Source: Senegalimassilia faecalis
GTDB lineage: Bacteria > Actinomycetota > Coriobacteriia > Coriobacteriales > Eggerthellaceae
Assembly: GCF_004135645.1 (NCBI RefSeq)
Contig: NZ_SDPW01000001.1
Location: 2,604,001-2,668,000, forward strand
DNA length: 64,000 nucleotides
Reading direction: 5' to 3'
Position numbers and translations under genes: made by a program. Shown here in pieces: positions 34,236 to 43,003 of the stretch. The notes below the pieces were generated by a model. The model did not search any database and was not told the origin of the DNA. It was given only the letters and a program-made list of their open reading frames with translations. Positions within the stretch are counted from its first letter, which is position 1. Every line of letters begins with the position of its first letter.

Positions 34236-35543
34236 ATGCTTGCGAAGCCGTTGAACCGCGTGCTGTTTTTCGTGTGCGTGCTGGTCACGGGTGCGCTGGC
34301 CGGCGCGTTCGTGTGGGCGTTCTTCTTCTGCATGGACATCGGCATCGAGTTCGCGTGGCATACGCTGCCCGAGGCGATCGGCGCGGCGGTCGGCGGCGCG
34401 CTGCCGGGCATGGAGCCGGGGCGCTTCGGCGTGGCGGCGTGGCCGCTGGTCATGTGCGTGGGCGGCGGCCTGGTCATCGGGCTGTACGACAAGTTTGTGG
34501 GCTTTGCGCCCGAAGAACTTTCCGACGTTATGGGACAGGTGAAAAGCGAAGGCCGCTACCCCTACGACCACCTGGGGAAACGCTCGATCGCGGCGCTGTT
34601 GCCGCTGCTGTTCGGCGGCAGCATCGGCCCCGAGGCGGGGCTTACCGGCGTCATCGCGGGTCTGTGCACGTGGGTGGGCGACCGCATGCGCCGCTTCGGC
34701 AGCGATTTCCGCGCCATGACCATGGTGGGCACGCAGGCGGCGCTGACGGCCGTGTTCACCGCGCCGCTGTACGGGTTTGCCGCGCCGCTTGCCGGCACGC
34801 CCGACGGGCGCGCGACCGCGGGCGCCGGCGCGGGCGACGAGGTGGACATCGTGCTGCCGAAAGCGCAGAAAACGGCGGTGTACCTGTGCGCGGTGGCCGG
34901 CGCGCTTGCCGCGTTCGTGGGGCTTGGCCAGGTGTTCGGCGGCGGGGGAGGCCTGCCGCGCTTCACGGCCGCCAACGTCGGCGCGGCCGAGCTGGCGTGG
35001 CTGGTGCCGCTGGCGCTTGCGGGCACCGCGGCGGGCTGGGCGTTCCACGCGTCCGGCGGCGCAACGCAGGTGCTCGCGCGCAAAATGGGCGCGCGTCCGG
35101 TGGCGAAAGCCCTGCTGGCAGGCCTAATCCTGGCGCTGTGCGGCATGGCGCTGCCCTACACGATGTTCGCCGGCGAGGCGCAGGCCACCATGCTGCAGAC
35201 GGCGTACGTGGCCATCCCGGCCGGCGCGCTTATTGCCACGGGGTTCGTGAAGGCAGCCGTCACGCCGCTATGCATCAACCTCGGTTGGCGCGGCGGGCAT
35301 TTCTTCCCCGTCATCTTCTCGGGTATCGCGCTTGGCTACGGGTTTGCGCTGCTCAGCGGCGTCGACCCGGTGTTCTGCGTGGCGGCGACAACGGCCGCGC
35401 TGATGGGCGCGGTCATGCGTCAGCCGCTCATGGCGGCGCTGCTGCTTATCATGTGCTTCCCGCTGAAAGGCGTGGTGGTCATGCTGGCCGCCGCCGTCAT
35501 CGGCGCAGCCATCCCCCTGCCAAAAGTTCTGCGGGTGAACTAG
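34236..35543 (+). CDS. ClC-family chloride channel/antiporter
   Basis: A 435-residue membrane protein of the ClC family. Signature parts are GGSIGPEAGLTG (the selectivity-loop GxxGPE type) in the first third and GWRGGHFFPVIFSG (the GxFxP loop), with many hydrophobic helices. The start at 34236 is nine bases from GGAGGG; 34230 and 34203 are alternatives. No cytoplasmic CBS domains follow, so it is a short-form ClC. The gene is followed 13 bases later by a K+-channel-like gene, suggesting that the pair balances ion flow or membrane potential, for example under acid stress. Channel versus H+/Cl- exchanger is not decided by the motifs seen. Confidence 0.88.
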   Translation: MLAKPLNRVLFFVCVLVTGALAGAFVWAFFFCMDIGIEFAWHTLPEAIGAAVGGALPGMEPGRFGVAAWPLVMCVGGGLVIGLYDKFVGFAPEELSDVMGQVKSEGRYPYDHLGKRSIAALLPLLFGGSIGPEAGLTGVIAGLCTWVGDRMRRFGSDFRAMTMVGTQAALTAVFTAPLYGFAAPLAGTPDGRATAGAGAGDEVDIVLPKAQKTAVYLCAVAGALAAFVGLGQVFGGGGGLPRFTAANVGAAELAWLVPLALAGTAAGWAFHASGGATQVLARKMGARPVAKALLAGLILALCGMALPYTMFAGEAQATMLQTAYVAIPAGALIATGFVKAAVTPLCINLGWRGGHFFPVIFSGIALGYGFALLSGVDPVFCVAATTAALMGAVMRQPLMAALLLIMCFPLKGVVVMLAAAVIGAAIPLPKVLRVN

Positions 35544-35556
35544 CGAAAGGAACGTC

Positions 35557-35979
35557 ATGCGGAAGTTGCGGATGCTGATCGAGATTGAGCGCCAGGCGGG
35601 GTTTGGGCCGATCACGGCGGTGTTTCTGGCCGTGTTCGCGCTGTGCTCCGTGGCGGTGTGGCTGGCCGACCCGGCCACGAACACGCTTGGCGACGGCCTG
35701 TGGTTCAGCTTCCAGGCCGTGTCCACCATCGGCTTTGGCGACATCACGGCCGCCGGCCCGGTGGCGCGCGTGACCACCGTCGTGCTCAGCGTGGTCAGCA
35801 TCTTCTACATCGCGCTCATTACCGGTGTGGTGGTCAGCTACTGCAACGCCATGGTGCGCGCCCGCCAAGAGGGCACGCTCGCGCACTTCATGGACAACCT
35901 CGAGCGCCTGGAGGACATGACCCCCGAAGAGCTGGCCGCATTCTCCCAACGCGTCCACGAATATCGAAACCGCAGGTAG
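35557..35979 (+). CDS. Two-helix potassium channel protein
   Basis: A 140-residue protein with two membrane helices (about 16-36 and 72-98) around a pore loop whose filter reads STIGFGDIT, the usual TxGYGD-type K+ selectivity sequence with Phe for Tyr. There is no RCK or cyclic-nucleotide domain. A short acidic helical C-terminus (DNLERLEDMTPEELAAF) follows the second helix and may help tetramerise. It starts 13 bases after the ClC gene with AAAGGAA upstream, so the two form an operon. Confidence 0.88.
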   Translation: MRKLRMLIEIERQAGFGPITAVFLAVFALCSVAVWLADPATNTLGDGLWFSFQAVSTIGFGDITAAGPVARVTTVVLSVVSIFYIALITGVVVSYCNAMVRARQEGTLAHFMDNLERLEDMTPEELAAFSQRVHEYRNRR

Positions 35980-36395
35980 CAGGGGCGCGTGCTCGCATTC
36001 AATTTCTCGCGAAAACGTCCACTGTTTGCCAAAATTTGGAGAAGCTGAACGAATCGGGGACAAATTTCGCCGAGGCTGAAAAGCCGCAAAGCGAATCGTG
36101 CTTGCTGTTTCGCGAACGCTTTTCAGCATCCGTAAAACACCAGGTCACAGGCTTGCATCACTTCTATGGTTGGCGAAGCCCGTCCTTTGCTGCACGCAGT
36201 TTCCCGCAGAGCATTCAGGAACGCAAAAAACTGTCCAACAGTGGCCATAATTTCGCGTTCCTGAACACTGCGATGCCCGGGCTCCTCGGAGGCACCCGGA
36301 CGTTTTTGAGTGCGCGGAAGTAGGGGGCTGGCGAAGAGCGCGTTAGTGGCCGCTCGGAACGGCCGACGGTGCCTCCGGGTGCCGTTCCGCATGCA
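35980..36395. other. Intergenic region with inverted repeats
   Basis: No gene is recognised. TTCAGGAACGC (36214-36224) and its reverse complement (36255-36265) form an 11-bp stem with a nested CTGT/ACAG stem inside. A segment near 36006-36030 resembles the 24-bp repeat family of 41.5 and 47.8 kb in general layout. Confidence 0.5.
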
Positions 36396-36431
36396 TAAAA
36401 CGCCCGGGCCCCTGGTGGGTGCCCGGGCGTT
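36396..36431 (-). terminator. Terminator of the truncated MFS gene
   Basis: AACGCCCGGGC (36399-36409) pairs with GCCCGGGCGTT (36421-36431). On the minus strand the stem is followed by TTTTA. It lies 51 bases beyond the MFS stop. Confidence 0.85.
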
Positions 36432-36481
36432 ACGTTAGTTCGCGAGCGTTTACCGACTTGCGAGCGTTACCGGCTTGCGGC

Positions 36482-37426
36482 CTAGTTCCCTGGCTGCTCA
36501 CCGGTGATGATGGCGTGCAGGATGTTGCGGCGGCTCAGTGCGCCCACCAGCTTGCCGGCGCCGTCGACCACCGAGACGCCCGTGGTGTCTGTGGCGGCGA
36601 TAAGCTCGACCACTTGCCCCATGGTGGCGTCGTCGCGCACGCACGCGGCACCCGCCTTCGCGCGCTTGCCGTCGCGCACCAACGCCACGATCAGCACCAC
36701 GGCCACGCCGGCCAAAAGCGCCGTTATGCAGAACGCCGCATGGTAGCCGAAGAACGTGTTCTCCAGCCCGGTCAGGCTGGTCGTGTTCGCCGAAACCGTG
36801 GCCGCAACCGACACCAGAAGCGCGGTGCCGAACGACGCGGCCACCTGGTTCATGGTGTTGCCAGTGGATTGCGCGTGCTGGATGGCGTCGTTGGGCAGCG
36901 AGTTCACGCCCCACGTGTTCACGGGCGTCATGGTGAACTGCATGCCGATGGCCATGACGGCGTAGACGACCGCCACCGCCACGATGGGCGTGTCGATTTG
37001 CAGGCTGACGAACCCGATGAGGCCCACGGTGATGCCCGCGGCGCCCGCCAGCACCGGGCGGCGCACGCCGTGCTTGTCGAACAGGCTGCCGGCGAACAGG
37101 CCGGTGAATGCGCCGATGACGGCGCCGGGCAGCATGGCGATGCCGCTGACGGTGGCCGTGTGCCCCAGCACGCCCTGGATGTACAGCGGCATGATGGTCT
37201 CCACGCCGATAAGCGCGGCCTGAAGCGGCGCGATGATGATGACCACCGCTTCGGTAAGCGCATAACCCGAGGTCAGCCATCGAACCGTGGTGGAATCAAC
37301 GCCCATGTCGCCCATGATGGTGGGCAGCGCTGGCGTCATAAGCGTTGCATTCAGCACGGCCAAAAACGCGCCGGACAAAAGCACCGCCATCATGCGGAAT
37401 TCCTTCTTCGAAATGCCTAAACCCAT
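36482..37426 (-). pseudogene. DHA2-type MFS drug transporter with C-terminal CBS motif, internal in-frame deletion
   Basis: A 314-residue remnant of an EmrB/QacA-like exporter. The start ATG 37426 has AGGAGG upstream. The N-terminus (MMAVLLSGAFLAVLNATL ... TVRWLTSGYALTEAVVI) covers helices 1-2 and then jumps directly to PLQAALIGVETIMPLYIQGV, which in full-length relatives lies after about helix 7. Roughly 150-170 residues are missing without a frameshift. The second half continues normally and ends in a single CBS-like repeat (ATMGQVVELIAATDTTGVSVVD). Divergent marR suggests efflux-type regulation. Transport activity is doubtful. Confidence 0.75.
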
Positions 37427-37470
37427 GAAACCTCCTGTCGGCAACGATGGCGACAGGAGGCCGCCGTCGA

Positions 37471-37535
37471 TTGACAATTAACAAATGACAAATATCAAGC
37501 GAAAAGGATACCCCCTCGTTATTGACATTCATCAA
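37471..37535. promoter_or_regulatory. MarR operator candidates
   Basis: Two AT-rich imperfect dyads lie in the gap between the divergent efflux remnant and marR: TTGACAATTA ... ATATCAA (37471-37497) and TTGACATTCATCAA (37522-37535). The shared half-site TTGA/TCAA fits MarR-type binding. The remainder of 37427-37765 shows no gene. Confidence 0.45.
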
Positions 37536-37765
37536 CCGTACACACAAAATGGCAAAAGAAATGGTTTTGCCAGACCAGGGTCGGATGAAGGCCGGGGCGG
37601 GGTTGGACGATCCGATTGCCCGATGGACGAACCCACCCCGTTCCGCCCCGCTCACCGGTCCCAGCCATCGCGCGCGTCGACCCCGGTCTAGCCGAGCTAA
37701 CAGGATCAATGGCCGCCGCATTTCGGTGCACACCGCCGATGCGCCCGGCCGATAGGTAGGTTCGC

Positions 37766-38236
37766 ATGACCAGCAACGAAAACGCGGAAGATTTACGGGG
37801 CCGCCTGGCGCCCGAGGAAGTGGTGCTTGACGCCATGGGCGCCTACGAGGGCCTGGCCCGCTGCGCCATCATGCGCAGCCGCGGTGACGGGCTGTCGAAA
37901 ACGCAGACGGACATCATCATCCGCTTGTCGTTTTGCGGGAAGTCCAGCATGACGTCTCTGGCCGATGACCTGGCCGTTTCCAAAGAGCACATCACGCGTG
38001 CCGTCAACGCGCTCATCGAGCGGGGCCTGGTGGAGAAGCATCGCAGCACCGAGAACTTCCGCCTGGTGAAGGCGTCGCTTACCGAAGAGGGCACGGCCAT
38101 GGCGCACACCATCCGCATGGCGTCCATCGAACGCCTGAACGAGCGCCTGGCGAAAATTCCGCCCGAAGACCGCGAAGCGCTGCTGGAAGCCTCTGAGCAG
38201 GCCCAAGCCATCATCAACAAGATTCTCACCGCATAG
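37766..38236 (+). CDS. MarR family transcriptional regulator
   Basis: A 156-residue winged helix-turn-helix regulator. The DNA-binding part is SSMTSLADDLAVSKEHITRAVNALIERGLVEKHRST followed by the wing FRLVKASLTEEG. N- and C-terminal helices (AYEGLARCAIMRS; ERLNERLAKIPPEDREALLEA) form the dimer interface typical of the family. It is divergent from the DHA2-type efflux gene and probably represses that gene and itself, with ligand binding relieving repression. The target gene is internally deleted, so the regulator may have lost its main role. Confidence 0.92.
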   Translation: MTSNENAEDLRGRLAPEEVVLDAMGAYEGLARCAIMRSRGDGLSKTQTDIIIRLSFCGKSSMTSLADDLAVSKEHITRAVNALIERGLVEKHRSTENFRLVKASLTEEGTAMAHTIRMASIERLNERLAKIPPEDREALLEASEQAQAIINKILTA

Positions 38237-38277
38237 CGCAGGGACGGGCGGCGCGGTTGCCTGGGCATGTTATTGCG

Positions 38278-39145
38278 TTAAATCCTCCCTTGCAGTGCAT
38301 GGCTGACAACAGCGCTTCTCCCGTACACCCGACACCCCTCGCAGCTCTAAGCTCTATAATCACCGCAATACCATCCGCGAGAGAGCCTGGGCGGGTGGCG
38401 GCGCTCTCGCGATGTGGAAGTCCCGTGGCGCCGCCATCCACCCAGGCGGCAGGGACTTCCGCAACCATGAGCGGAAAGAAGAACAGACGGGCCCCGTCCG
38501 CCACGCCGTGGGACGACCTGCCCGAAAGCCAGATCACGCCGTCCCAGGCCATCGTGAAGGCGGCCCGCGACGGCATCTGCTCGTTTCGCCGCGAGCGCTT
38601 CTCCGGGGACGCCGACTTCTTCAACGGCTACCCCAGGAGCGAGTGCCCGCGCTGCGGCTCGGCCAAGGCCAAGCGCGACGGCGCCAACCGCAACGGGGTC
38701 CAGGTCTACCGCTGCCTGTTCTGCGGCAGGACCTCCACACCCCGTCGCCGGCACCATCTTCGACGACTCGAAGCTGCCGGTCGCGGCGTGGGCCGACTTC
38801 ATCTTGCAGGCTCTCCCTCGAGAGCGAGGCCTACAACGCCAAGCTGCTCAAGGAACTCCCAGACGAGCTCGACCCGCTCGAGCCGGTCAACCGCCCGTGC
38901 TTCCTGCTGAAGTGCTTCCCGAGGGCGCACTCCGGCTTCAACAGGGACAACATCCAGGGCTTCCTCAACCTGTTCTCGGTCGCCACGAACCCACCTTCCG
39001 ACAAACTGGAGAAGGCCGCGTTCGCGCTGGATCGGGCGATGCGATGCCCGAAAACGCTGCGCTTCCGCGACTTCTACAACGTAAAGACCAGGTCAGATGG
39101 CAGTGGGGATGAGAATTGAGCCATGCACTGCAAGGGAGGATTTAA
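38278..39145 (+). mobile_element. IS1595-like insertion sequence with deleted transposase
   Basis: An 868-bp element bounded by perfect 27-bp terminal inverted repeats (38278-38304 and 39119-39145, TTAAATCCTCCCTTGCAGTG ...) and a TTGCG direct repeat on both sides (38273-38277, 39146-39150). Inside, an ORF from 38467 has a zinc ribbon (CPRCGSAKAKRDG ... YRCLFCGRTS). After a frameshift near 38745 the sequence reads TIFDDSKLPVAAW and then jumps to the transposase C-terminus (LPDELDPLEPVNRPCFLL ... NLFSVATNPP). The catalytic centre is missing. The element is thus non-autonomous but looks recently mobile, since its ends are intact. The family assignment comes from the zinc ribbon plus the FDDSKLP block. 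Confidence 0.8.
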
Positions 39146-39368
39146 TTGCGTTTCGTGTGGTGCGTTGCATTTGGTGATTTGTCCGGGCTTCGTGGAGTCG
39201 TATCGTAAGGAACCTGATATTTGTCGCTAGGTTTTGCCGATTCCAATTGGCGTTTAAACTGGCAGACATGGTGCAAGTTGCAGCGCGAACGGCGGCAGCG
39301 GGCGTGGGCGCAAAAGACGGCAACCGGCGCTGACGCCGCCTGGTCGGCCCCCAACCAGTAAGGACATC

Positions 39369-40250
39369 ATGAGCAACATCGAGAACAAGGCGAACACCGC
39401 CGCCACCGAAAACCCCAACGTGGCCGCTTGGCTTGCCGGCGCGCCGGCCGACGTGTGCGACACCACCGAGCGCCTGCTGGCCGAAGTGGCGGGCCTTCGC
39501 GCAACGCAAACCATCTACCCGCCGCAGGACGACATTTTAAACGCGCTGGCGTTCACGGCGCCGGCCGACGTGCGCGTGGTCATTCTGGGGCAAGATCCCT
39601 ATCACGGCCCGGGGCAGGCCATGGGCCTGTCGTTTTCCGTGCCGCAAGGGTGCAAGCTGCCGCCCAGTCTGCGCAACATGTACAAGGAACTGGCCGCTGA
39701 CTTGGGGTGTTCGCAGCCGGAAAGCGGCGACCTCACGTCGTGGGCGGCGCAAGGCGTGCTGCTGCTCAACACCACGCTCACCGTGCGCGAGCACGCGGCG
39801 GCGTCGCACGCCAAGCTGGGCTGGCAGGTGCTCACCGACCACGTGGTGCGCCGCTGCCTGGAGCTTCCGCAGCCGGTGGTGTTCCTAACCTGGGGAAAGC
39901 ACGCCATCGACCTAGTGGCGAAAGCTCGCGCGCACGTGCAGGGCGCAGCGAGCTCTTCTCGCACGGAATTGCGGACGGTTTCGCATACGGTGTCTGGTGC
40001 TCGGGCGCCTGAAATCGTAGCTGCGCCAACGCCCGAGGGCGCAGGCGTCCTCGGCTTGTCGCCTCTTGCAAGCGCAGGCGTTCTTGCGAACAAGTATGTG
40101 TTGGCGTCCACGCATCCCTCGCCGCTGTCGGCCAACCGCGCCACGGCAACACTGCCCGCCTTCATGGGATCGCGCCCCTATTCCCAGGTCAACCGCATCC
40201 TACAACAAGAAGGCGAACCCCCCATCAACTGGCAAAGCGTCTTGGGGTAG
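39369..40250 (+). CDS. ung: Uracil-DNA glycosylase, family 1
   Basis: A 293-residue enzyme that removes uracil from DNA. Motifs: GQDPYHGPGQAMGLSFSV (catalytic Asp in GQDPYHG), LLLNTTLTVREHAAASH, VFLTWGKHA, and HPSPLSANR (catalytic His and intercalation loop). AAGGAC precedes the ATG at 39369. Between GKHAIDLVAKA and the HPSPLS motif there are about 50 extra residues of low-complexity Ala/Ser/Val sequence. Typical family members have only around 15 residues there. The core motifs are intact, so the insertion may be a surface loop, but it could hinder folding. Spontaneous expansion or insertion of repeat DNA are possible origins. Confidence 0.92.
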   Translation: MSNIENKANTAATENPNVAAWLAGAPADVCDTTERLLAEVAGLRATQTIYPPQDDILNALAFTAPADVRVVILGQDPYHGPGQAMGLSFSVPQGCKLPPSLRNMYKELAADLGCSQPESGDLTSWAAQGVLLLNTTLTVREHAAASHAKLGWQVLTDHVVRRCLELPQPVVFLTWGKHAIDLVAKARAHVQGAASSSRTELRTVSHTVSGARAPEIVAAPTPEGAGVLGLSPLASAGVLANKYVLASTHPSPLSANRATATLPAFMGSRPYSQVNRILQQEGEPPINWQSVLG

Positions 40251-40331
40251 GGACCGTGCCCGCGCGCGGGGCTATCTCCCGAATCTTCTAGGACTCCCAG
40301 ATCTTCCGAATCCCCCATATCTTCCGATTCC

Positions 40332-40380
40332 CCGTAGGGCCGAGCGAGAGCTCGGCCCAGCCAAGAAAGCGCTGAAGGCG
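40332..40380. repeat. Dispersed palindromic element, half copy C
   Basis: CCGTAGGGC, then the GAGCGAGAGCTC hairpin and AAAGCGCTGAAGGCG. This equals the left half of elements A and B, and it overlaps the 3' end region of the DUF3800 gene. Confidence 0.7.
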
Positions 40381-41058
40381 TTAACAAAATCGCTTGCGAG
40401 CAAGCTGCTTCATGAATGATTGGGTAAAGTTTCGACGGTTACCGAAAAAGCGTTCAAGGGTTCTAGACTGGTTTCCTGCGTCATAAGCAAGAGCGGCTCG
40501 CTCTATCGTGCAAACATAGTCTGCGACTTGAAGCAGCCTGCGAGCGCTATGGTTGGCATCTCGATAGTCGGCAACGTTTTTAGCCAGAACGAAGTCGAGC
40601 GCATCGTGCAGGGCGACGCTGACTGCGCTTTGGCCGTCGTCGTAATAAACGGAAATCGTATCGAGCCCTTGGAAGAAAGCGAGATGATCGAAAACGAGTG
40701 CGGCCAAATCGCGACGGATTTTTGATTCCAGCTCTATTTTGTTGTGAGTGTCGGAGGCGTCGTACCGGAGCGAGAAATACGAGAAAGGAAGCGTGCGCAC
40801 AAGCCGGGAAAACTGAGCCAGAAGGCGCTTTCTATCTCCGGGAGAAACGCTTCGATATGCTTCGTTTCCGTGCAGGAGGTCTTTACCGTGAAACGGTATG
40901 TCGTCAAGTGCCGATTCGGCTAGTCTCTTCCGATATTGCTCGATTGGCGTAGCGATGTCTGCGACATGATCGTGGAGAACGACTGCGATGAGGTAGATTC
41001 CTTCTGACAAATCCTGATTCCCTGTTTCGTCGATATGCAGGTTCAAGCGATTTGTCAC
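40381..41058 (-). CDS. DUF3800 domain protein
   Basis: A 225-residue protein with the DUF3800 N-terminal signature LNLHIDETGNQDLSEGIYLIAVVL, an RNase-H-like core with acidic residues, and a later YYDDGQSAV and QVADYVCTIERAAL block typical of the family. GTG 41058 is chosen because GGAGG lies just upstream. The ATG at 41157 would place a terminator hairpin inside the gene. DUF3800 proteins are common in mobile and defence contexts, and a nuclease function is suspected but unproven. The last codons lie next to half repeat C. Confidence 0.8.
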   Translation of the reverse strand: MTNRLNLHIDETGNQDLSEGIYLIAVVLHDHVADIATPIEQYRKRLAESALDDIPFHGKDLLHGNEAYRSVSPGDRKRLLAQFSRLVRTLPFSYFSLRYDASDTHNKIELESKIRRDLAALVFDHLAFFQGLDTISVYYDDGQSAVSVALHDALDFVLAKNVADYRDANHSARRLLQVADYVCTIERAALAYDAGNQSRTLERFFGNRRNFTQSFMKQLARKRFC

Positions 41059-41073
41059 ATTGCCTCCGTATAT

Positions 41074-41099
41074 GAAAAAGGCGAGGTACGAACCTCGCC
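41074..41099 (-). terminator. Terminator-like hairpin directly before the DUF3800 ribosome site
   Basis: On the minus strand GGCGAGGT, TCGT, ACCTCGCC is followed by TTTTTC. It ends only 7-8 bases before the GGAGG of the DUF3800 gene on the same strand. No gene precedes it, so it may act as a leader attenuator. Confidence 0.7.
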
Positions 41100-41250
41100 G
41101 CTCTGACACCTGCAAGGCAATATGCCTATTCGGTACGTTGATTATCTCATGAAGCATGTCGAGTCAGCAAGAGATGTGGAAGAAAATCATTCAGTGGGGA
41201 AGAGCGAGATGTTGCTGGGGCGCCGTGGCGATGTGTGGGCATCCGCGCAC

Positions 41251-41317
41251 AAAATCAGTGACGCGCCTTCGGCGCTGTTTTGGACTGGTTGAGCTTTCGC
41301 TCAACCCTACGAAATCT
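41251..41317. repeat. Dispersed palindromic element, half copy D
   Basis: AATCAGTGACGCGCCTTCGG ... then GAGCTTTCGCTC and CCCTACGAAATCT. This equals the right half of elements A and B. The two half copies C and D flank the DUF3800 gene in the orientation they have within a full element. Confidence 0.7.
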
Positions 41318-41502
41318 GGTCGAAAGGATTTCTGGCCTGCGGTTTTGTTGGAATTTGCAGCCCAACTCTTGAGGAATCGGGTTGCAAGGTAATCTGACCT
41401 GCGGTGTTGGTGAGACATCGAATTCGATCTGCAGCGCTGAGCGAAAGCACGCCTAGCAGAAAGCGCCAAAGGCGTGCCGCTGGCTTTTCTCGTCTGGGGT
41501 TG

Positions 41503-41729
41503 GCACGATTTCGGACTTACCGAATCCCCGAACAATCGCGCGCGAATTTTCGGCACGATTTCGAACTTTCCGAGCTTCTCAACTTGCTCATGCGAACTTT
41601 TTGGGCAGGAAGTTGTACTTTCCGAATCTGACAACATCGAATCGAGTGGATCAAGGCCCGGAAAGTTCAATTTCCTGCCATTTTCAGCTTCCCCGATGTA
41701 TCTACCCCCGGAAAGTTCGGTTTCGTGCC
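41503..41729. repeat. Five-copy array of a 24-bp repeat, three direct and two inverted (array 1)
   Basis: Copies at 41503-41526, 41553-41576 and 41605-41628 read GGCA(C/G)GA...ACTT(T/A)CCGA. Copies at 41657-41680 and 41706-41729 are the reverse complement. Start-to-start spacing is 50, 52, 52 and 49 bp. A second array with the same architecture but different core bases lies at 47829-48048. Confidence 0.75.
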
Positions 41730-42238
41730 ATTTGCACGAAACCGCCGGCGCACTCCGACGCCCGCGCGTTCTCGCGTTGCGCTTCCGTGCGCATACGAAA
41801 AACGCCGGTGTGCTCCCGCGCTCCCGCTCCCGCGCTCTTGCACAAACGCCGGCGCTCCCGCTCCCGCGCACCCGCGCCCGCACGCAAAACGCCGGCGCCC
41901 CTCCCACACACTGTGCCCGCGCCCTCTCCCAAAACGAAGGCGAGACGGGGTTTGTGCCCCGTCCCGCCTTTCTGCGTCCCGATATCTCAACAGGCTGCCT
42001 TTGTGGGCGCGCCCGCTGTCGGTTGGTTTTTGGATGCCGCCCGCGCCTTCTGGTTGCGGCCGGCATCCGATTGCTGGCCGCTTTGCCAGCTTTGCGGCCC
42101 ATTGGTGGCGGGCCATCGAGCTGGTCGGCATCCGCCGTGCCGCCTGCTCGCAGCTTGCGCGCTGCTTGCAGGCGCGGGCCTGCAGCTCGTCGGCTTACGG
42201 TTGCGCGACCTGGGGCCGCGCAACCAACCGCAAACTAC
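41730..42238. other. Low-complexity intergenic stretch
   Basis: A C-rich region with repeated AAACGCCGG and GCTCCCGC words (41799-41935) and a GGCGAGACGGGG / CCCCGTCCCGCC stem near 41939-41965. GGTTGCGC / GCGCAACC at 42199-42225 may be the 3' stem of the formate dehydrogenase transcript. No gene is recognised. Confidence 0.45.
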
Positions 42239-43003
42239 CTACTTGCGAATGACCTTCTGGCCGCTCTCAAGTTCCTTGCGTGCCCAGTGGCCCCAGTGGT
42301 ACAGCGCGTCGGCTTCGGACACGGTGCCGTCGCCGAACATCAAGCGATGCGTGCCGCGGTAGGGCTGGAAAATGCCCGCGCCCAGGAAGATGTGCGCCAG
42401 GCCGAACACGGCGATCAGCAAAAAGCCCAGGTCATGCAGCCATAGGATCACGCCATACGCGCCGCCCAGGCTGATAACGGAAGACCCGATCACCAGCAGC
42501 ACGCCCGTGACGCCCATAAGCGCGCCGGCAAGCCACAGCATGCCGTCGGCGAAGCGCTGGCCGGACTTCACCTCGTCCTGGTCGGGCATGTGAATCCACT
42601 TCGCCATGAACAGGTACGGGAAGAACAGCAGCATCCACTTCTTGTCGTCGGAATTCCACTTCGCGAACAGGTTCTTGAAGATGTGCGCCACGCCCTTCGG
42701 CGCCGCAATGGCGCTGATGAGCGGCACCAGCACGAACACCGCGCCGATCACGCGATGCGACATGCGGATGGCGAACACGGTGTCCGCGCCTGCGGCCTGG
42801 CCCAACGCGGGCACGAACACGAACAGGCCGGAGATGCACAGCAGAATGCAGGCGATGATGGTGATGCCGTGCGTCCAGCGCGCCTGACGCGAGTGGCGCA
42901 CGATGCGCTTTTCGCCCAAACGGCGCGCGTCGGCTTCGTGCTGCTTCAGAAACTCCCTGTCGGCAGCTAGCTGATCAGGGGAAACGCTCACGGTCTTGCT
43001 CAT
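42239..43003 (-). CDS. fdnI: Formate dehydrogenase cytochrome b subunit (gamma)
   Basis: A 254-residue four-helix membrane protein that takes electrons from the Fe-S subunit to menaquinone, matching FdnI/FdoI. Conserved His residues likely to bind two b hemes occur in RWTHGITIIACIL, RMSHRVIGAVFVL, VILWLHDLGFLLIAVFGLAHIFLG. The N-terminal cytoplasmic stretch of about 40 residues is charged. Its ATG overlaps the stop of the beta-subunit gene by one base. It is the last gene of the three-gene operon. The symbol follows the closest named family. Confidence 0.9.
   Translation of the reverse strand: MSKTVSVSPDQLAADREFLKQHEADARRLGEKRIVRHSRQARWTHGITIIACILLCISGLFVFVPALGQAAGADTVFAIRMSHRVIGAVFVLVPLISAIAAPKGVAHIFKNLFAKWNSDDKKWMLLFFPYLFMAKWIHMPDQDEVKSGQRFADGMLWLAGALMGVTGVLLVIGSSVISLGGAYGVILWLHDLGFLLIAVFGLAHIFLGAGIFQPYRGTHRLMFGDGTVSEADALYHWGHWARKELESGQKVIRK

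Noticed and set aside
41474-42445. 323-residue ORF over the gap before the formate dehydrogenase operon
   Set aside because: Composition is Arg/Ala/Pro-biased, it spans repeat array 1 and low-complexity DNA, and it runs antisense into fdnI.
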